In this document: piece after piece, positions 4,417 through 12,426 of the stretch
Layout of the letters: the number at the start of each line of letters is the position of its first letter
How positions within the stretch are numbered: position 1 is the first letter of the stretch
DNA from: an uncultured Clostridia bacterium
Lineage (GTDB): Bacteria; Bacillota; Clostridia; Oscillospirales; CAG-382
Reading direction: 5' to 3'
Length of the DNA stretch: 14,542 nucleotides
NCBI GenBank assembly: GCA_947627335.1
Contig: CANQVQ010000036.1
Coordinates: forward strand, 1 to 14,542
Made by a program: the position numbers and the translations under genes
Notes under the pieces: model-generated
Told to the model about the DNA's origin: nothing
What the model saw: only the letters and a program-made list of their open reading frames with translations
Database searches by the model: none

Positions 4417-6629
4417 AAAAACGGGTGGACGAATTTCTGGAAGGCGTCGTCGACGAGGTGGTCTATACCAACCCGGAAAACGGCTACACGGTCTGCGTGA
4501 TGGATTGCTCCGGCGAGCCGGTCACGCTGGTCGGCACCATGCCGTTCCTCGGGGAAGGGGAAACGGTCAAAGTCCACGGCAGCTGGACCGTCCACCCGAC
4601 CTTCGGGCGACAGTTCCGCGTGGACTCGTTTGAAAAGAAGCTGCCGGATTCCGCCGAAGCCATCTACCGCTATCTGGCGTCCGGGGCGCTGCGGGGCATC
4701 GGTCCGGTACTGGCGGAACGGCTGATCCACCGATTCGGGGCGGAGGCGCTGGACGTCATCGAACATCACCCCCGCTGGCTGTGCGAGATCCGGGGCATCT
4801 CCCCGAAGAAAGCGGACGAACTGCACGAATCGTTTACGCAGCAGTTCGGGCTCCGTTCGGTCATGCTCGCGTTCGGGGATTTCTTCGGTCCGTCGCTGTG
4901 CGTGCGCATCTTCAAGCGCTACGGCGCGGCGGCGGTCGACCTGATCCGGCAAAACCCGTACCGGCTCTGCACGGAGCTGGACGGGATCGGGTTCCGTTCC
5001 GCGGACCGCCTCGCGCAGTCGCTGGGCGTCGCGCCGGACGCGGAGGAACGCCTGCGTGCGGGGATCTGCTGTATGCTGGACAGTGCGGCGTTCCAAAACG
5101 GGCATTGCCGCGTGCCGGAGGACCTGCTCTGCGCCCAGACGGCGAAGTCGCTGGAAGTCCCGGAATCGGCACTGCGCGGGGCGCTTTCCGCGCTCGCGGA
5201 GGAAAAGGTGCTGATCCGCACGGAGGAGGACGGGACCGTGTTCTACGCCTCGCAGGCGCTGTATACGGCGGAGCGGTACATCGCGTCCAAGCTGGTCCTG
5301 CTCGCCGGAGAGAAACGCCCGTTCACCCCCGCCGGAATCCCGGAGCGCATCGATTCGCTCGAACGGGAAAGCGGCATCACCTACGCCGAGGAACAGCGGC
5401 AGGCGATCACCTACGCCGTGACCGAAGGCGTGACCGTCGTCACCGGCGGACCCGGCACCGGGAAAACCACGGTCATCAAGGCGATCCTGCAGCTCTTCGA
5501 CGACCTGAAGCTGGACTGTATGCTCGCCGCCCCCACCGGGCGCGCCGCGAAGCGAATGAGCGAGGCGTCGGGGCGGGAGGCGAAAACCATCCACCGCCTG
5601 CTGGAGACCGGCTTTACGGAGGACCGCCAGACCCGCTTTCAGCGCGGCGAGGACAACCCGCTCCCCTGCAAGGCGCTGATCATCGACGAGATGTCCATGG
5701 TCGATACGCTGCTGCTCGAAGCGCTGCTGCGGGCGGTCAAGCCGGGCGCGTTCGTCGTCTTTATCGGGGACGTCGATCAGCTTCCGTCGGTCGGACCGGG
5801 CAACTGCCTTGCGAACCTGATCGATTCGGGGCGGTTCGCGGTCGTGCGGCTGCACCATATCTTCCGACAGGCGGAGCAGAGCCTGATCATCATGAACGCC
5901 CACCGCATCAATCGCGGCGAAATGCCGCTGCTTTCCGTGCGGGACAGCGATTTCTTCTTCCTGGAGCGGCACGGCGCGGACGCGGTGCGAAGCACGCTGC
6001 TGCAGCTCTGTGCGCTGCGCCTGCCGAAGCGGTACGGGGTAGACCCGTTCGAGGATATTCAGATCATCTGCTGGACCCGCAAAGGTCCGCTCGGCACGAC
6101 CGAACTGAACGCTTCCCTGCAGGAAACGCTCAATCCGCCCGCCCCCGGCAAGCGGGAGAAAAAGACCGGCTCACGCGTCTTTCGCGAGGGGGACAAGGTC
6201 ATGCAGATCCGCAACAACTACGACCTGCTCTGGCGGCGCGTGGACGGCGCGGGGAACCGCGTGGACGGCGCAGGGGTGTTCAACGGCGACATCGGGCGCA
6301 TCCGCCGCATCGACCCGCAGGGCGAAGCGCTGCTGATCGACTTCGACGACCGGGTATGCACCTACGATTTCTCCCTGCTCGACGATCTGGAGCTCGCCTA
6401 CGCCATCACGACGCACAAGAGCCAGGGGAGCGAATACCGCTTCGTGCTGATCCCCGCATTCGAGGCGGCCTACCCGCTCATGACGCGCAACCTGCTCTAC
6501 ACGGCGGTGACGCGGGCACGGGAGATGGTCTGCGCCGTCGGGGACCCGCAGACGTTCGCCGTCATGGTCGGAAACGACCGCAAGCCCGTCCGATTCACCG
6601 CCCTGCCGGGCATCCTGCGACAGGTATGA
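4413..6629 (+). CDS. recD2: RecD2-type ATP-dependent 5'-3' DNA helicase
   Basis: A 738-residue superfamily 1B helicase of the RecD2 (RecD-like, RecBC-independent) type, which unwinds DNA 5' to 3' and acts in DNA damage tolerance and replication fork processing. After an N-terminal OB-like region and helix-hairpin-helix repeats (roughly residues 85-230) come Walker A GGPGTGKTT (345-353), motif Ia AAPTGRAAKRM (372-382), Walker B IIDEMSM (423-429), motif III GDVDQLPSVGPG (452-463), and the C-terminal THKSQGSEY (667-675) and YTAVTRAR (696-703). The chosen start is the GTG at 4413 that overlaps the upstream stop (GTGA); GTG at 4410 or 4425 is also possible. The open frame extends far upstream (to 3981) but crosses a terminator and promoter. 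A short in-frame duplication lies at residues 609-622. Its TGA overlaps the comF ATG. Confidence 0.95.
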   Translation: MKKRVDEFLEGVVDEVVYTNPENGYTVCVMDCSGEPVTLVGTMPFLGEGETVKVHGSWTVHPTFGRQFRVDSFEKKLPDSAEAIYRYLASGALRGIGPVLAERLIHRFGAEALDVIEHHPRWLCEIRGISPKKADELHESFTQQFGLRSVMLAFGDFFGPSLCVRIFKRYGAAAVDLIRQNPYRLCTELDGIGFRSADRLAQSLGVAPDAEERLRAGICCMLDSAAFQNGHCRVPEDLLCAQTAKSLEVPESALRGALSALAEEKVLIRTEEDGTVFYASQALYTAERYIASKLVLLAGEKRPFTPAGIPERIDSLERESGITYAEEQRQAITYAVTEGVTVVTGGPGTGKTTVIKAILQLFDDLKLDCMLAAPTGRAAKRMSEASGREAKTIHRLLETGFTEDRQTRFQRGEDNPLPCKALIIDEMSMVDTLLLEALLRAVKPGAFVVFIGDVDQLPSVGPGNCLANLIDSGRFAVVRLHHIFRQAEQSLIIMNAHRINRGEMPLLSVRDSDFFFLERHGADAVRSTLLQLCALRLPKRYGVDPFEDIQIICWTRKGPLGTTELNASLQETLNPPAPGKREKKTGSRVFREGDKVMQIRNNYDLLWRRVDGAGNRVDGAGVFNGDIGRIRRIDPQGEALLIDFDDRVCTYDFSLLDDLELAYAITTHKSQGSEYRFVLIPAFEAAYPLMTRNLLYTAVTRAREMVCAVGDPQTFAVMVGNDRKPVRFTALPGILRQV
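6237..6278 (+). repeat. 21-bp tandem duplication inside recD2
   Basis: CGCGTGGACGGCGC occurs at 6237-6250 and again at 6258-6271, as part of two 21-base units coding RVDGAGN and RVDGAGV. It lengthens a loop just before the conserved VFNGDIG block of the helicase. The reading frame is kept. Confidence 0.75.
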
Positions 6630-7312
6630 CGCGCAAAACGCCAGATTGGCAGTCCCTTCGGCTGCGCCTGTTTCCCCAGCCCTGCGTGCTTTGTCAGGAC
6701 GGCGCGTGCGTCACGCCGCTGCCGGTCTGCCCGGACTGCACCGACCGGTTCCGCGCCCTGCTGCGCGAACCCTGCGGGGTCTGTTCCCGCCCGGCGTCCG
6801 AATGCGAGTGCCTGAAGAAGCAGCACCTGCACACCCTGTTCTGGTACCGCAGCCCGGATTCCAAGCGGATGGTCCGCTCGCTGAAGTACCGGGCGGACCG
6901 TGCGGAAGCGCGTGCGCTCGGGGAACTGCTCGCGTCGCTCTGCACCGGGCGGTACGACGCGGTGACGTATGTGCCGCGAAGCCGTGCGCGTGTCCGACAG
7001 TACGGATACGATCAGGCGCGGCTGCTCGCGAAGGCGGTCGCGGACCGTTTGGAACTGCCGCTGCTGGATACGCTCGTCAGCCGTTCCGCGGTCGAACAGA
7101 AGATGCTCTCCGCGTCCCAGCGGGAAAAGAGTATGCGCGGGCGGTACGCCGCGCTTCCATCCGCCGTCGCGCTGTATCCGCGCCTGCTGCTGGTGGACGA
7201 CGTGTCCACCACGGGCGCGACCCTGCGCGCCTGTGCCTCCCTGCTGCGGCAGGCGGGTGCGCGGACCGTCACCCTCGCGTCGCTCGCGAAGACCCCGCAG
7301 CCGAAACAATAA
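6626..7312 (+). CDS. comF: ComF family protein (zinc-binding phosphoribosyltransferase-like)
   Basis: A 228-residue protein of the ComF/GntX family, named for its need in DNA uptake of naturally competent bacteria but also common in species not known to be competent. The N-terminal part has a Cys-rich zinc-binding region (C20-x2-C23, C35-x2-C38, C50-x2-C53, C60-x-C62). The C-terminal part is a type I phosphoribosyltransferase fold with the PRPP-binding motif LLLVDDVSTTGAT (187-199). The PRSRARVRQYGYDQA block (117-131) is typical of the family. The ATG overlaps the recD2 stop (ATGA, 6626-6629), so it is probably translationally coupled. The reaction it catalyses is not established; a role in DNA uptake or repair is inferred from family and neighbours. 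Confidence 0.92.
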   Translation: MTRKTPDWQSLRLRLFPQPCVLCQDGACVTPLPVCPDCTDRFRALLREPCGVCSRPASECECLKKQHLHTLFWYRSPDSKRMVRSLKYRADRAEARALGELLASLCTGRYDAVTYVPRSRARVRQYGYDQARLLAKAVADRLELPLLDTLVSRSAVEQKMLSASQREKSMRGRYAALPSAVALYPRLLLVDDVSTTGATLRACASLLRQAGARTVTLASLAKTPQPKQ

Positions 7313-7338
7313 ACCACCCGAAAGAGAGGAAAACCGCC

Positions 7339-9378
7339 GTGCCGCCGTCCGAAACCTGTTCCGTCCTGCGTGCGGGCGATCTGGAGATCGCCGTCGGACG
7401 ATTGGAAAGCGGGCTCTGCCTGCGCGGCGTGACCGACCGCAAATCCGGTCGCCGCTTCCTGCAATCGGACGCGCCGCTGCTCACGCTGACCGCCCGCCGC
7501 ACCGACGGGGACGACCTGCTGACCGTTTCCTCCGACGAGGGCTGGGGACGGGTGAACGCGTCCGTCACGGAAACGTTCGGGTGCTTCACGCTGTCCGACC
7601 ACGCCGTATTGCCCGGCGTCACGGTGGCGCTGAGCGCGTTTCTGTCGGACGGTCGCGTCGAATGGACGGTGCAGCTGAAAAGCGAAAACCCGTCCTATAC
7701 GCTCTACGCCTGCGATTACCCGATCCTCTCCTTCCGCACCTGCAGCCGCACGAAGGTGTTCTTCCCCTACGGCTGCGGCGAGGTCTATCCCGCCACGCGG
7801 ACCTTTTCCTCCCGTCAGAATTACCCGTCCTACGGCGCGTCGATGCAGTATTTCGCCGTCTGGCACACCGGCGCGAACCGGGGCGTCTACTACGGTCTGC
7901 ACGACCCCGCACCGGCGTATAAGCAGTTGGAATACCGCAAAAACGCGAACGACCCGGTCGCCTGCCTGAAAGCGTCCATGCCCCTGCGGGACATCGACCG
8001 CCCCTGCAATTCCCAAACGCTCGAAGGGCGTGCGGTCTGGCAGGTGTTCGACGGCGACTGGTACGACGCCGCAAAACTCTACCGGGTGTTCTGCGAGCAA
8101 AGCGCCTCGTGGCTGCCCGAACGGAAAGACGGCAGGCGGACCGACGCCCCGGAATGGCTCCGCACCAACCCGCACTGGTGGCGCAAGCGGATGCTGTGGG
8201 ATGCGTCCTTCGCCGACGAACTGCTCGAAGCGGAGGCGGACCTCGGGCTTTCGACGGTCAGCCCGGTCCATCTGTACGACTGGTTCCAGATCCCCTACGA
8301 CACGAATTACCCCCACTATTTCCCCGCGAAGGACGAATTTCTGCCGGGCATTCGGCGTTTGCAGGCGCACGGAATGCGGGTCATGCCGTATCTCAACGGG
8401 CGGCTGTGGGACACGCACGACCGGGGCAGGGAGGACTGGATGTTCACCTCCACCGCCCTGCCGAACTGCACGAAAAAGCGGGACGGCAAGCCGTTTCTGG
8501 AGGTCTACCCGACCAGCAGCATCGAACTCGCCATCATGTGCCCCTCGACGGCGCTCTGGCAGGAAACGCTCGCGAAGCTGGTCGACCGGCTGTGCGGCGA
8601 ATGCGGGGCGGACGGCGTCTACCTCGACCAGATCGGTGCCGCGACCCCCTATCCCTGCGAGGACCGCACCCATCCCCACCGCCCGGGCGGGGGGAGCTGG
8701 TGGGTCGAAAGCTACCGCAACCTGCTCGACCACGTCCGCCGCACCCTGCCGGACGGGGGCTTTCTCGCCACGGAATGTACGTCCGACCCGTATATGAAGG
8801 ACGTGCAGGCGTACCTTTCGTGGATCTGGATCAGGAACGACCAGGTCCCCGCCTTCATGGTCGTCTACAACGACTGCGTGACCGTGTTCGGGCGCTGCTA
8901 CGACTACGCACCCGACGCGGCGGGGCAGGACATCCTCGCTGCCCAATCGCTGACCTTCGGGGAGCAGATGGGCTGGATCAAGCCGGAAGTCTATCGGACG
9001 CTGAAGCATAAAACGTTCTACCGCAAGTGCGTCCACGCCCGCGAAGCGCTCGGAAGCTACTTCTACGACGGGCGGCTGCTGCGTTCGCCGATCATCCGGG
9101 ACGCGCACCGCGTCCGCACGACCAAAATGCAGTTTGAAGCCTACGGCGGACTGCTCGAACACACTGCGACGTTCTCGGAGCTTTGGGAGCGCAGGGACGG
9201 GAGGAAGCTGCTGCTTCTGCTCAACGCCTCTCCGCGAGAAACGTCGCCGACGCTGACCCTCTCCCTGCCGGACGGCGTTTATCCGCCGCACGGGGACCTG
9301 AAAGAGCCGGTCCGCGTCGAAAACGGGGTCCTGACGGCGACGCTGCCGCCGCTTTCGGTATCGTGGGTCCTATCTTGA
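7339..9378 (+). CDS. Putative TIM-barrel glycoside hydrolase (DUF6259-like)
   Basis: A 679-residue protein with no signal peptide, so probably cytoplasmic. The start is the GTG at 7339, since AGAGGA (7325-7330) lies eight bases before it and no ATG fits; the open frame upstream overlaps comF and is ignored. The N-terminal ~260 residues are beta-rich, like the galactose-mutarotase-type domain of many glycosidases (FFPYGCGEVYPAT, 141-153). The middle (about 280-560) looks like a TIM barrel, with HLYDWFQIPYDTNYPHYFPA (311-330), RVMPYLNGRLWD (347-358) and GADGVYLDQIGAA (423-435). A small beta-domain closes the protein (LLLLLNASP). D430 and E479 (ATEC) are candidate catalytic acids by position, not by proof. 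I assign it to the DUF6259-like group from memory; the substrate is unknown. Confidence 0.75.
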   Translation: MPPSETCSVLRAGDLEIAVGRLESGLCLRGVTDRKSGRRFLQSDAPLLTLTARRTDGDDLLTVSSDEGWGRVNASVTETFGCFTLSDHAVLPGVTVALSAFLSDGRVEWTVQLKSENPSYTLYACDYPILSFRTCSRTKVFFPYGCGEVYPATRTFSSRQNYPSYGASMQYFAVWHTGANRGVYYGLHDPAPAYKQLEYRKNANDPVACLKASMPLRDIDRPCNSQTLEGRAVWQVFDGDWYDAAKLYRVFCEQSASWLPERKDGRRTDAPEWLRTNPHWWRKRMLWDASFADELLEAEADLGLSTVSPVHLYDWFQIPYDTNYPHYFPAKDEFLPGIRRLQAHGMRVMPYLNGRLWDTHDRGREDWMFTSTALPNCTKKRDGKPFLEVYPTSSIELAIMCPSTALWQETLAKLVDRLCGECGADGVYLDQIGAATPYPCEDRTHPHRPGGGSWWVESYRNLLDHVRRTLPDGGFLATECTSDPYMKDVQAYLSWIWIRNDQVPAFMVVYNDCVTVFGRCYDYAPDAAGQDILAAQSLTFGEQMGWIKPEVYRTLKHKTFYRKCVHAREALGSYFYDGRLLRSPIIRDAHRVRTTKMQFEAYGGLLEHTATFSELWERRDGRKLLLLLNASPRETSPTLTLSLPDGVYPPHGDLKEPVRVENGVLTATLPPLSVSWVLS

Positions 9379-9399
9379 GAGAAAAGGAGGCGTTCGCCC

Positions 9400-9969
9400 A
9401 TGGAGCGAGGCGAAAAGAAGGGGCTGTTCTACCCGGACGTCCTGTTTGAAAACATCTACGAGATCACGCCGGACTTCCTGCGCACGAACGGCGTTCGGGG
9501 AATGCTTCTGGACCTCGACAACACCATCGCCCCCTACGAGATCGAACAGCCGACCGACGAGATGAACGCGTGGTTCAACGCCCTGCGGGACGCGGGCGTC
9601 CGTCTGGCTTTCGTTTCCAACAACCACGGCGACCGCGTGACGCGTTTCAACCGCACATGGGGCATCCCGCAGTTCTGCAAGGCGGGCAAGCCCTCGCCGA
9701 AAGGGATGCGGCTCGCGCTCCGACAGCTCGGGCTGACGCCGGAGGAAACGGTTTCCCTCGGCGACCAGATCTTCACCGACTGCGTCGCCGCCCACCGTGC
9801 GGGGCTTCGGTTCTACATCGTTCCGCCCATCCGCGACAGGAAAAGCCTGTTCTTCCGGTTCAAGCGGTTTCTGGAGCGACCGTTCGTCCGTCCGTTCCGG
9901 CACTACCGCCTCTACCTCTCCAAGACCGACAGTATGCCGCACCGTCAGAAAGGACGTGATTTGACATGA
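9400..9969 (+). CDS. yqeG: YqeG family HAD-type phosphatase
   Basis: A 189-residue HAD superfamily (subclass IIIA) phosphatase. The nucleophile motif DLDNT is at 38-42 (D38, D40), the second motif is VSNN (72-75), the lysine motif lies in KAGKPSPKG (94-102), and the metal-binding acids are in GDQIFTD (121-127). The N-terminal start GLFYPDVLFENIYEI is typical of the YqeG family of Firmicutes. Related proteins include mitochondrial phosphatidylglycerophosphate phosphatase (Gep4/PTPMT-like), so a role in phosphatidylglycerol synthesis is possible but not shown here. The ribosome binding site AAGGAGG (9384-9390) lies nine bases before the ATG. Its TGA overlaps the next ATG (9966-9969). The basic C-terminus (RFKRFLERPFVRPFRHYRL) may touch the membrane. 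Confidence 0.92.
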   Translation: MERGEKKGLFYPDVLFENIYEITPDFLRTNGVRGMLLDLDNTIAPYEIEQPTDEMNAWFNALRDAGVRLAFVSNNHGDRVTRFNRTWGIPQFCKAGKPSPKGMRLALRQLGLTPEETVSLGDQIFTDCVAAHRAGLRFYIVPPIRDRKSLFFRFKRFLERPFVRPFRHYRLYLSKTDSMPHRQKGRDLT

Positions 9970-10811
9970 GCGCACATTTCGGACCCGGCGGGAACTCCGA
10001 CGAATTTCGCCGTGCCGGCTGGAAATCCACGCTGGACGCCCCCCGTTTCGTCGCTTCCTGCGGGCTGGACGCCTACGAATACGAGGCGGGACAGGGCATC
10101 TCCGCGACCCCCGAAACGCTTTCCGCCATCGGCAGGGAGGCGGTCGCGCACGGCGTGCGAATGTCCCTGCATACGCCGTACTTCATCTCGCTTTCCTCCG
10201 TCGAGCCGGAAAAACGGCAAAAAAGCGTGGAATACCTCTACGAATCCGCTCGCGCATCGGCGGATCTCGGCGCGACGGTCATGGTCGTGCATACCGGGTC
10301 CGCCGCGAAGATCCCCCGCGAGACCGCGATGGCGTACGCGTCCGAAACGCTTCGGCAGGCGGACGAAATGCTGGCGGAGAACGGTTTTTCCGTCAAGCTC
10401 GGGCTGGAAACCATGGGCAAGCTGAACCAGCTCGGCACGCTCGACGAGGTCCTGACGCTCTGCAAGCTGTCCCCCCGCTTCGCCCCGGTCGTGGATTTCG
10501 GGCATATCAACGCCCGTGAACAGGGGATCCTGCGCACGGAGGACGATTTCAAGCGGATCTTCGACCGCATCGCCGAGGAACTCGGTCCGGAAGCGGCGGA
10601 GACCCTGCACTGCCACTTCTCCCGCATCGAATACACCGAGAAAGGCGAAAAACGGCACCTGACCTTCGCCGACGAAACGTTCGGACCCGACCACCGTCCG
10701 CTGCTGCGTGCGGTCGCTTCGCTGGGCGTCTCCCCGACGTTCATCAGCGAATCCGCCGGGACGCAGTCCGAGGACGCCCGAGCCATGCAGACCTACTACC
10801 GTTCGCTATGA
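9966..10811 (+). CDS. AP-endonuclease (Nfo/EndoIV)-like TIM barrel metalloprotein
   Basis: A 281-residue protein of the xylose isomerase-like TIM barrel family that includes endonuclease IV, which cuts DNA at abasic sites using three zinc ions. Most metal ligands of EndoIV have counterparts: H69 (LHTPY), H109 (VVHTG), E148 (LETMG), D177 and H180 (DFGH), H215 or H217 (LHCHFS), H231 (KRHLTF) and E262 (ISESAG). At the place of the EndoIV Asp in the DRH motif there is Lys (K229-R-H231), so one metal site may differ. The start FGPGGNSDEF and the GTQSEDA near the end are typical of a clostridial branch usually annotated only as 'TIM barrel protein'. AAAGGA (9949-9954) precedes the ATG, which overlaps the yqeG stop; its own TGA overlaps the next ATG. 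True AP-endonuclease activity is likely but not certain. Confidence 0.82.
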   Translation: MSAHFGPGGNSDEFRRAGWKSTLDAPRFVASCGLDAYEYEAGQGISATPETLSAIGREAVAHGVRMSLHTPYFISLSSVEPEKRQKSVEYLYESARASADLGATVMVVHTGSAAKIPRETAMAYASETLRQADEMLAENGFSVKLGLETMGKLNQLGTLDEVLTLCKLSPRFAPVVDFGHINAREQGILRTEDDFKRIFDRIAEELGPEAAETLHCHFSRIEYTEKGEKRHLTFADETFGPDHRPLLRAVASLGVSPTFISESAGTQSEDARAMQTYYRSL

Positions 10812-11458
10812 AATGGAAGGAGACTCTGCGTTCCCTCCCGCGGCGGACGTGGTTTCGCGTGCTCGTCGGGGGGATCGCGTTCCTGTTTCTCGCGGTGCTG
10901 GTCTGCAACCTGATCGTCCTGGTTTCCGCGTCCCCGCTGCAAACGACGCGGGAGGAGCTCGCGTCGGACGGGACGCGCTTCGACTGCATCCTCGTCCCCG
11001 GCGCACGCGTCCACCCGGACGGCAGGCTCTACCCAGTCCTGCAGGACCGCATGGACGTCGGGCTGTCCCTGCTGCGGGACGGCTGCGCGGACGTCCTGCT
11101 GCTCTCCGGCGACTCGGAGGAACCGGACGCGTATGACGAAGTCGGCGCGATGGCGGTCTACGCGGAGGCGGCGGGCGCGTCGGAAGCGCAGATCATCCGG
11201 GACCCGCTCGGTCTTTCGACGTACGAAAGCCTCTGGCGGGCAAAATACGTCTATCACGCCGAAAGCGTTCTCATTGTCACGCAATCCCTCTTCCTGCCCC
11301 GTGCGCTCTACCTCGCCGACCGGCTGGGACTGCGGTGCAAAGGGATTGCGACGGAGCTGTGGGTCTACGGCGTGCGGAACTTCCTGCGGGAGCCAATCGC
11401 ACGCGTCAAAGCGGTCTGGGACGGCATTTTCCTGCCCGACCCGACCGAAGGAGGTTAA
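10808..11458 (+). CDS. YdcF/SanA-like (DUF218) membrane-anchored protein
   Basis: A 216-residue protein. A positively charged start (MKWKETLRSLPRRTWFR) and one hydrophobic segment at about 18-42 anchor it in the membrane with the rest outside the cytoplasm. The DUF218 domain follows, with ILVPGARVHPDGRLYPVLQD (61-80), the LLLSGDSEEPDAYDE region (97-111) and LIVTQSLFLPRAL (about 155-167). It is most like SanA/VanX-linked 'SanA' proteins and more distantly ElyC, which are tied to envelope integrity and peptidoglycan precursor metabolism; the chemical activity is unknown. The ATG overlaps the previous stop (ATGA, 10808-10811) and no clear ribosome binding site is present, so it is probably coupled. 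The last codons (GAAGGAGGT) double as the ribosome binding site of prmA. Confidence 0.85.
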   Translation: MKWKETLRSLPRRTWFRVLVGGIAFLFLAVLVCNLIVLVSASPLQTTREELASDGTRFDCILVPGARVHPDGRLYPVLQDRMDVGLSLLRDGCADVLLLSGDSEEPDAYDEVGAMAVYAEAAGASEAQIIRDPLGLSTYESLWRAKYVYHAESVLIVTQSLFLPRALYLADRLGLRCKGIATELWVYGVRNFLREPIARVKAVWDGIFLPDPTEGG

Positions 11459-11463
11459 AACGC

Positions 11464-12426
11464 ATGAAATTTGAAGAACTTACCGTCCACACGACCACCC
11501 CGGGCAGCGAACTGGTCGGCGGCGTCCTGCTCGCGGCAGGGGTCTCCTGCTTCGTGACCGAGGACTACAACGACCTCGTGCAGGTCATCGAGGAAAAGTC
11601 CATCCCCTTCGACTACATCGAGGAGGACCTGCTGCGGGACCCCGGGGACGTGCGGGTCAAGGTCTACCTGCCCCGCAACGAGCAGGGGCGCCTGCAAAAG
11701 GCGGAGATCCTCGCGGGACTGGAAAGGCTGCGGCGGGAATCGGAGGTCGACGCGGGGACCCTGCAGATCGATTTTTCGGAGGTCGACGAGGAGGACTGGG
11801 CGAACAACTGGAAGCAGTACTTCCACCCCCTGCCCATCGGCGACCGCTTCGTCGTCAAACCGACATGGGAGACTTACGAAGGGGACGACCGCATCGTGCT
11901 GGAGATCGACCCCGCTTCCTCCTTCGGCAGCGGACAGCACGAAACGACGGCGCTCTGCTTAGAGGAGCTCGAACGCCTGCCGCTGGAAGGCGCGTCCGTG
12001 CTCGACATGGGCTGCGGGAGCGGGATCCTCGGCATCGGAGCCGCCCTGCTGGGCGCGTCGGACGTCGTCTGCGTCGATATTGAGCAGATCGCGGCGGACA
12101 CGGCGGCGAAGAACGCCCGGAGCAACCGCATCCCGGACGGCGTGCTGAAAACCTACTGCGGCAACGTCCTGACCGACCCGTCGCTGTGCGAAACGGTGCT
12201 GAGCGCGGAACGGTACGACGTGATCCTCGCGAACATCGTCGCGGACGTCATCGTCGCCATGCTGCCGCTGTTCAAACGTGCGCTCAGGTCCGGCGGGACG
12301 CTGCTTTGCTCGGGGATCCTGTCCACCCGGCGGGAGGAAGTGCTTTCCGCCGCACGGGCGCAGGGATTTTCCGTCCGCGCTTCGCGGGAAAAGAACGACT
12401 GGGCGGTGCTGGTATGCGGGAAGTAG
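11464..12426 (+). CDS. prmA: Ribosomal protein L11 methyltransferase
   Basis: A 320-residue S-adenosylmethionine-dependent methyltransferase that methylates ribosomal protein L11 at several amino groups. The N-terminal substrate-recognition domain (1 to about 110) precedes a linker and the catalytic domain, with FGSGQHETT (154-162), the SAM-binding loop VLDMGCGSGILGI (179-191), the acidic strand end CVDIE (203-207) and NIVAD (257-261), all as in PrmA. DEEDWANNWKQYF (108-120) is another family hallmark. The ribosome binding site AAGGAGGT (11448-11455) overlaps the upstream stop codon and is eight bases from the ATG. In many Firmicutes prmA follows dnaJ and precedes rsmE; here it instead lies before ligA and overlaps it by 13 bases. 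Confidence 0.96.
   Translation: MKFEELTVHTTTPGSELVGGVLLAAGVSCFVTEDYNDLVQVIEEKSIPFDYIEEDLLRDPGDVRVKVYLPRNEQGRLQKAEILAGLERLRRESEVDAGTLQIDFSEVDEEDWANNWKQYFHPLPIGDRFVVKPTWETYEGDDRIVLEIDPASSFGSGQHETTALCLEELERLPLEGASVLDMGCGSGILGIGAALLGASDVVCVDIEQIAADTAAKNARSNRIPDGVLKTYCGNVLTDPSLCETVLSAERYDVILANIVADVIVAMLPLFKRALRSGGTLLCSGILSTRREEVLSAARAQGFSVRASREKNDWAVLVCGK

Noticed and set aside
4781..6625. Long + strand frame overlapping recD2 in another phase and running into comF
   Set aside because: Its recD2-overlapping part is Arg/Gly/Ala-rich without motifs, while the RecD2 frame shows all helicase motifs. Only its last part, from 6626, is a gene (comF).
7313..7338. Terminator or promoter between comF and the glycoside hydrolase gene
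   Set aside because: The 26-base gap holds only the AGAGGA ribosome binding site; no stem followed by T-run and no -10 box are present.
7012..9291. A 759-codon open frame on the - strand across comF and the glycoside hydrolase gene
   Set aside because: It mirrors two well-supported + strand genes, has no recognisable domains, and is rich in Arg, Gly and Val as expected for antisense frames in GC-rich DNA.
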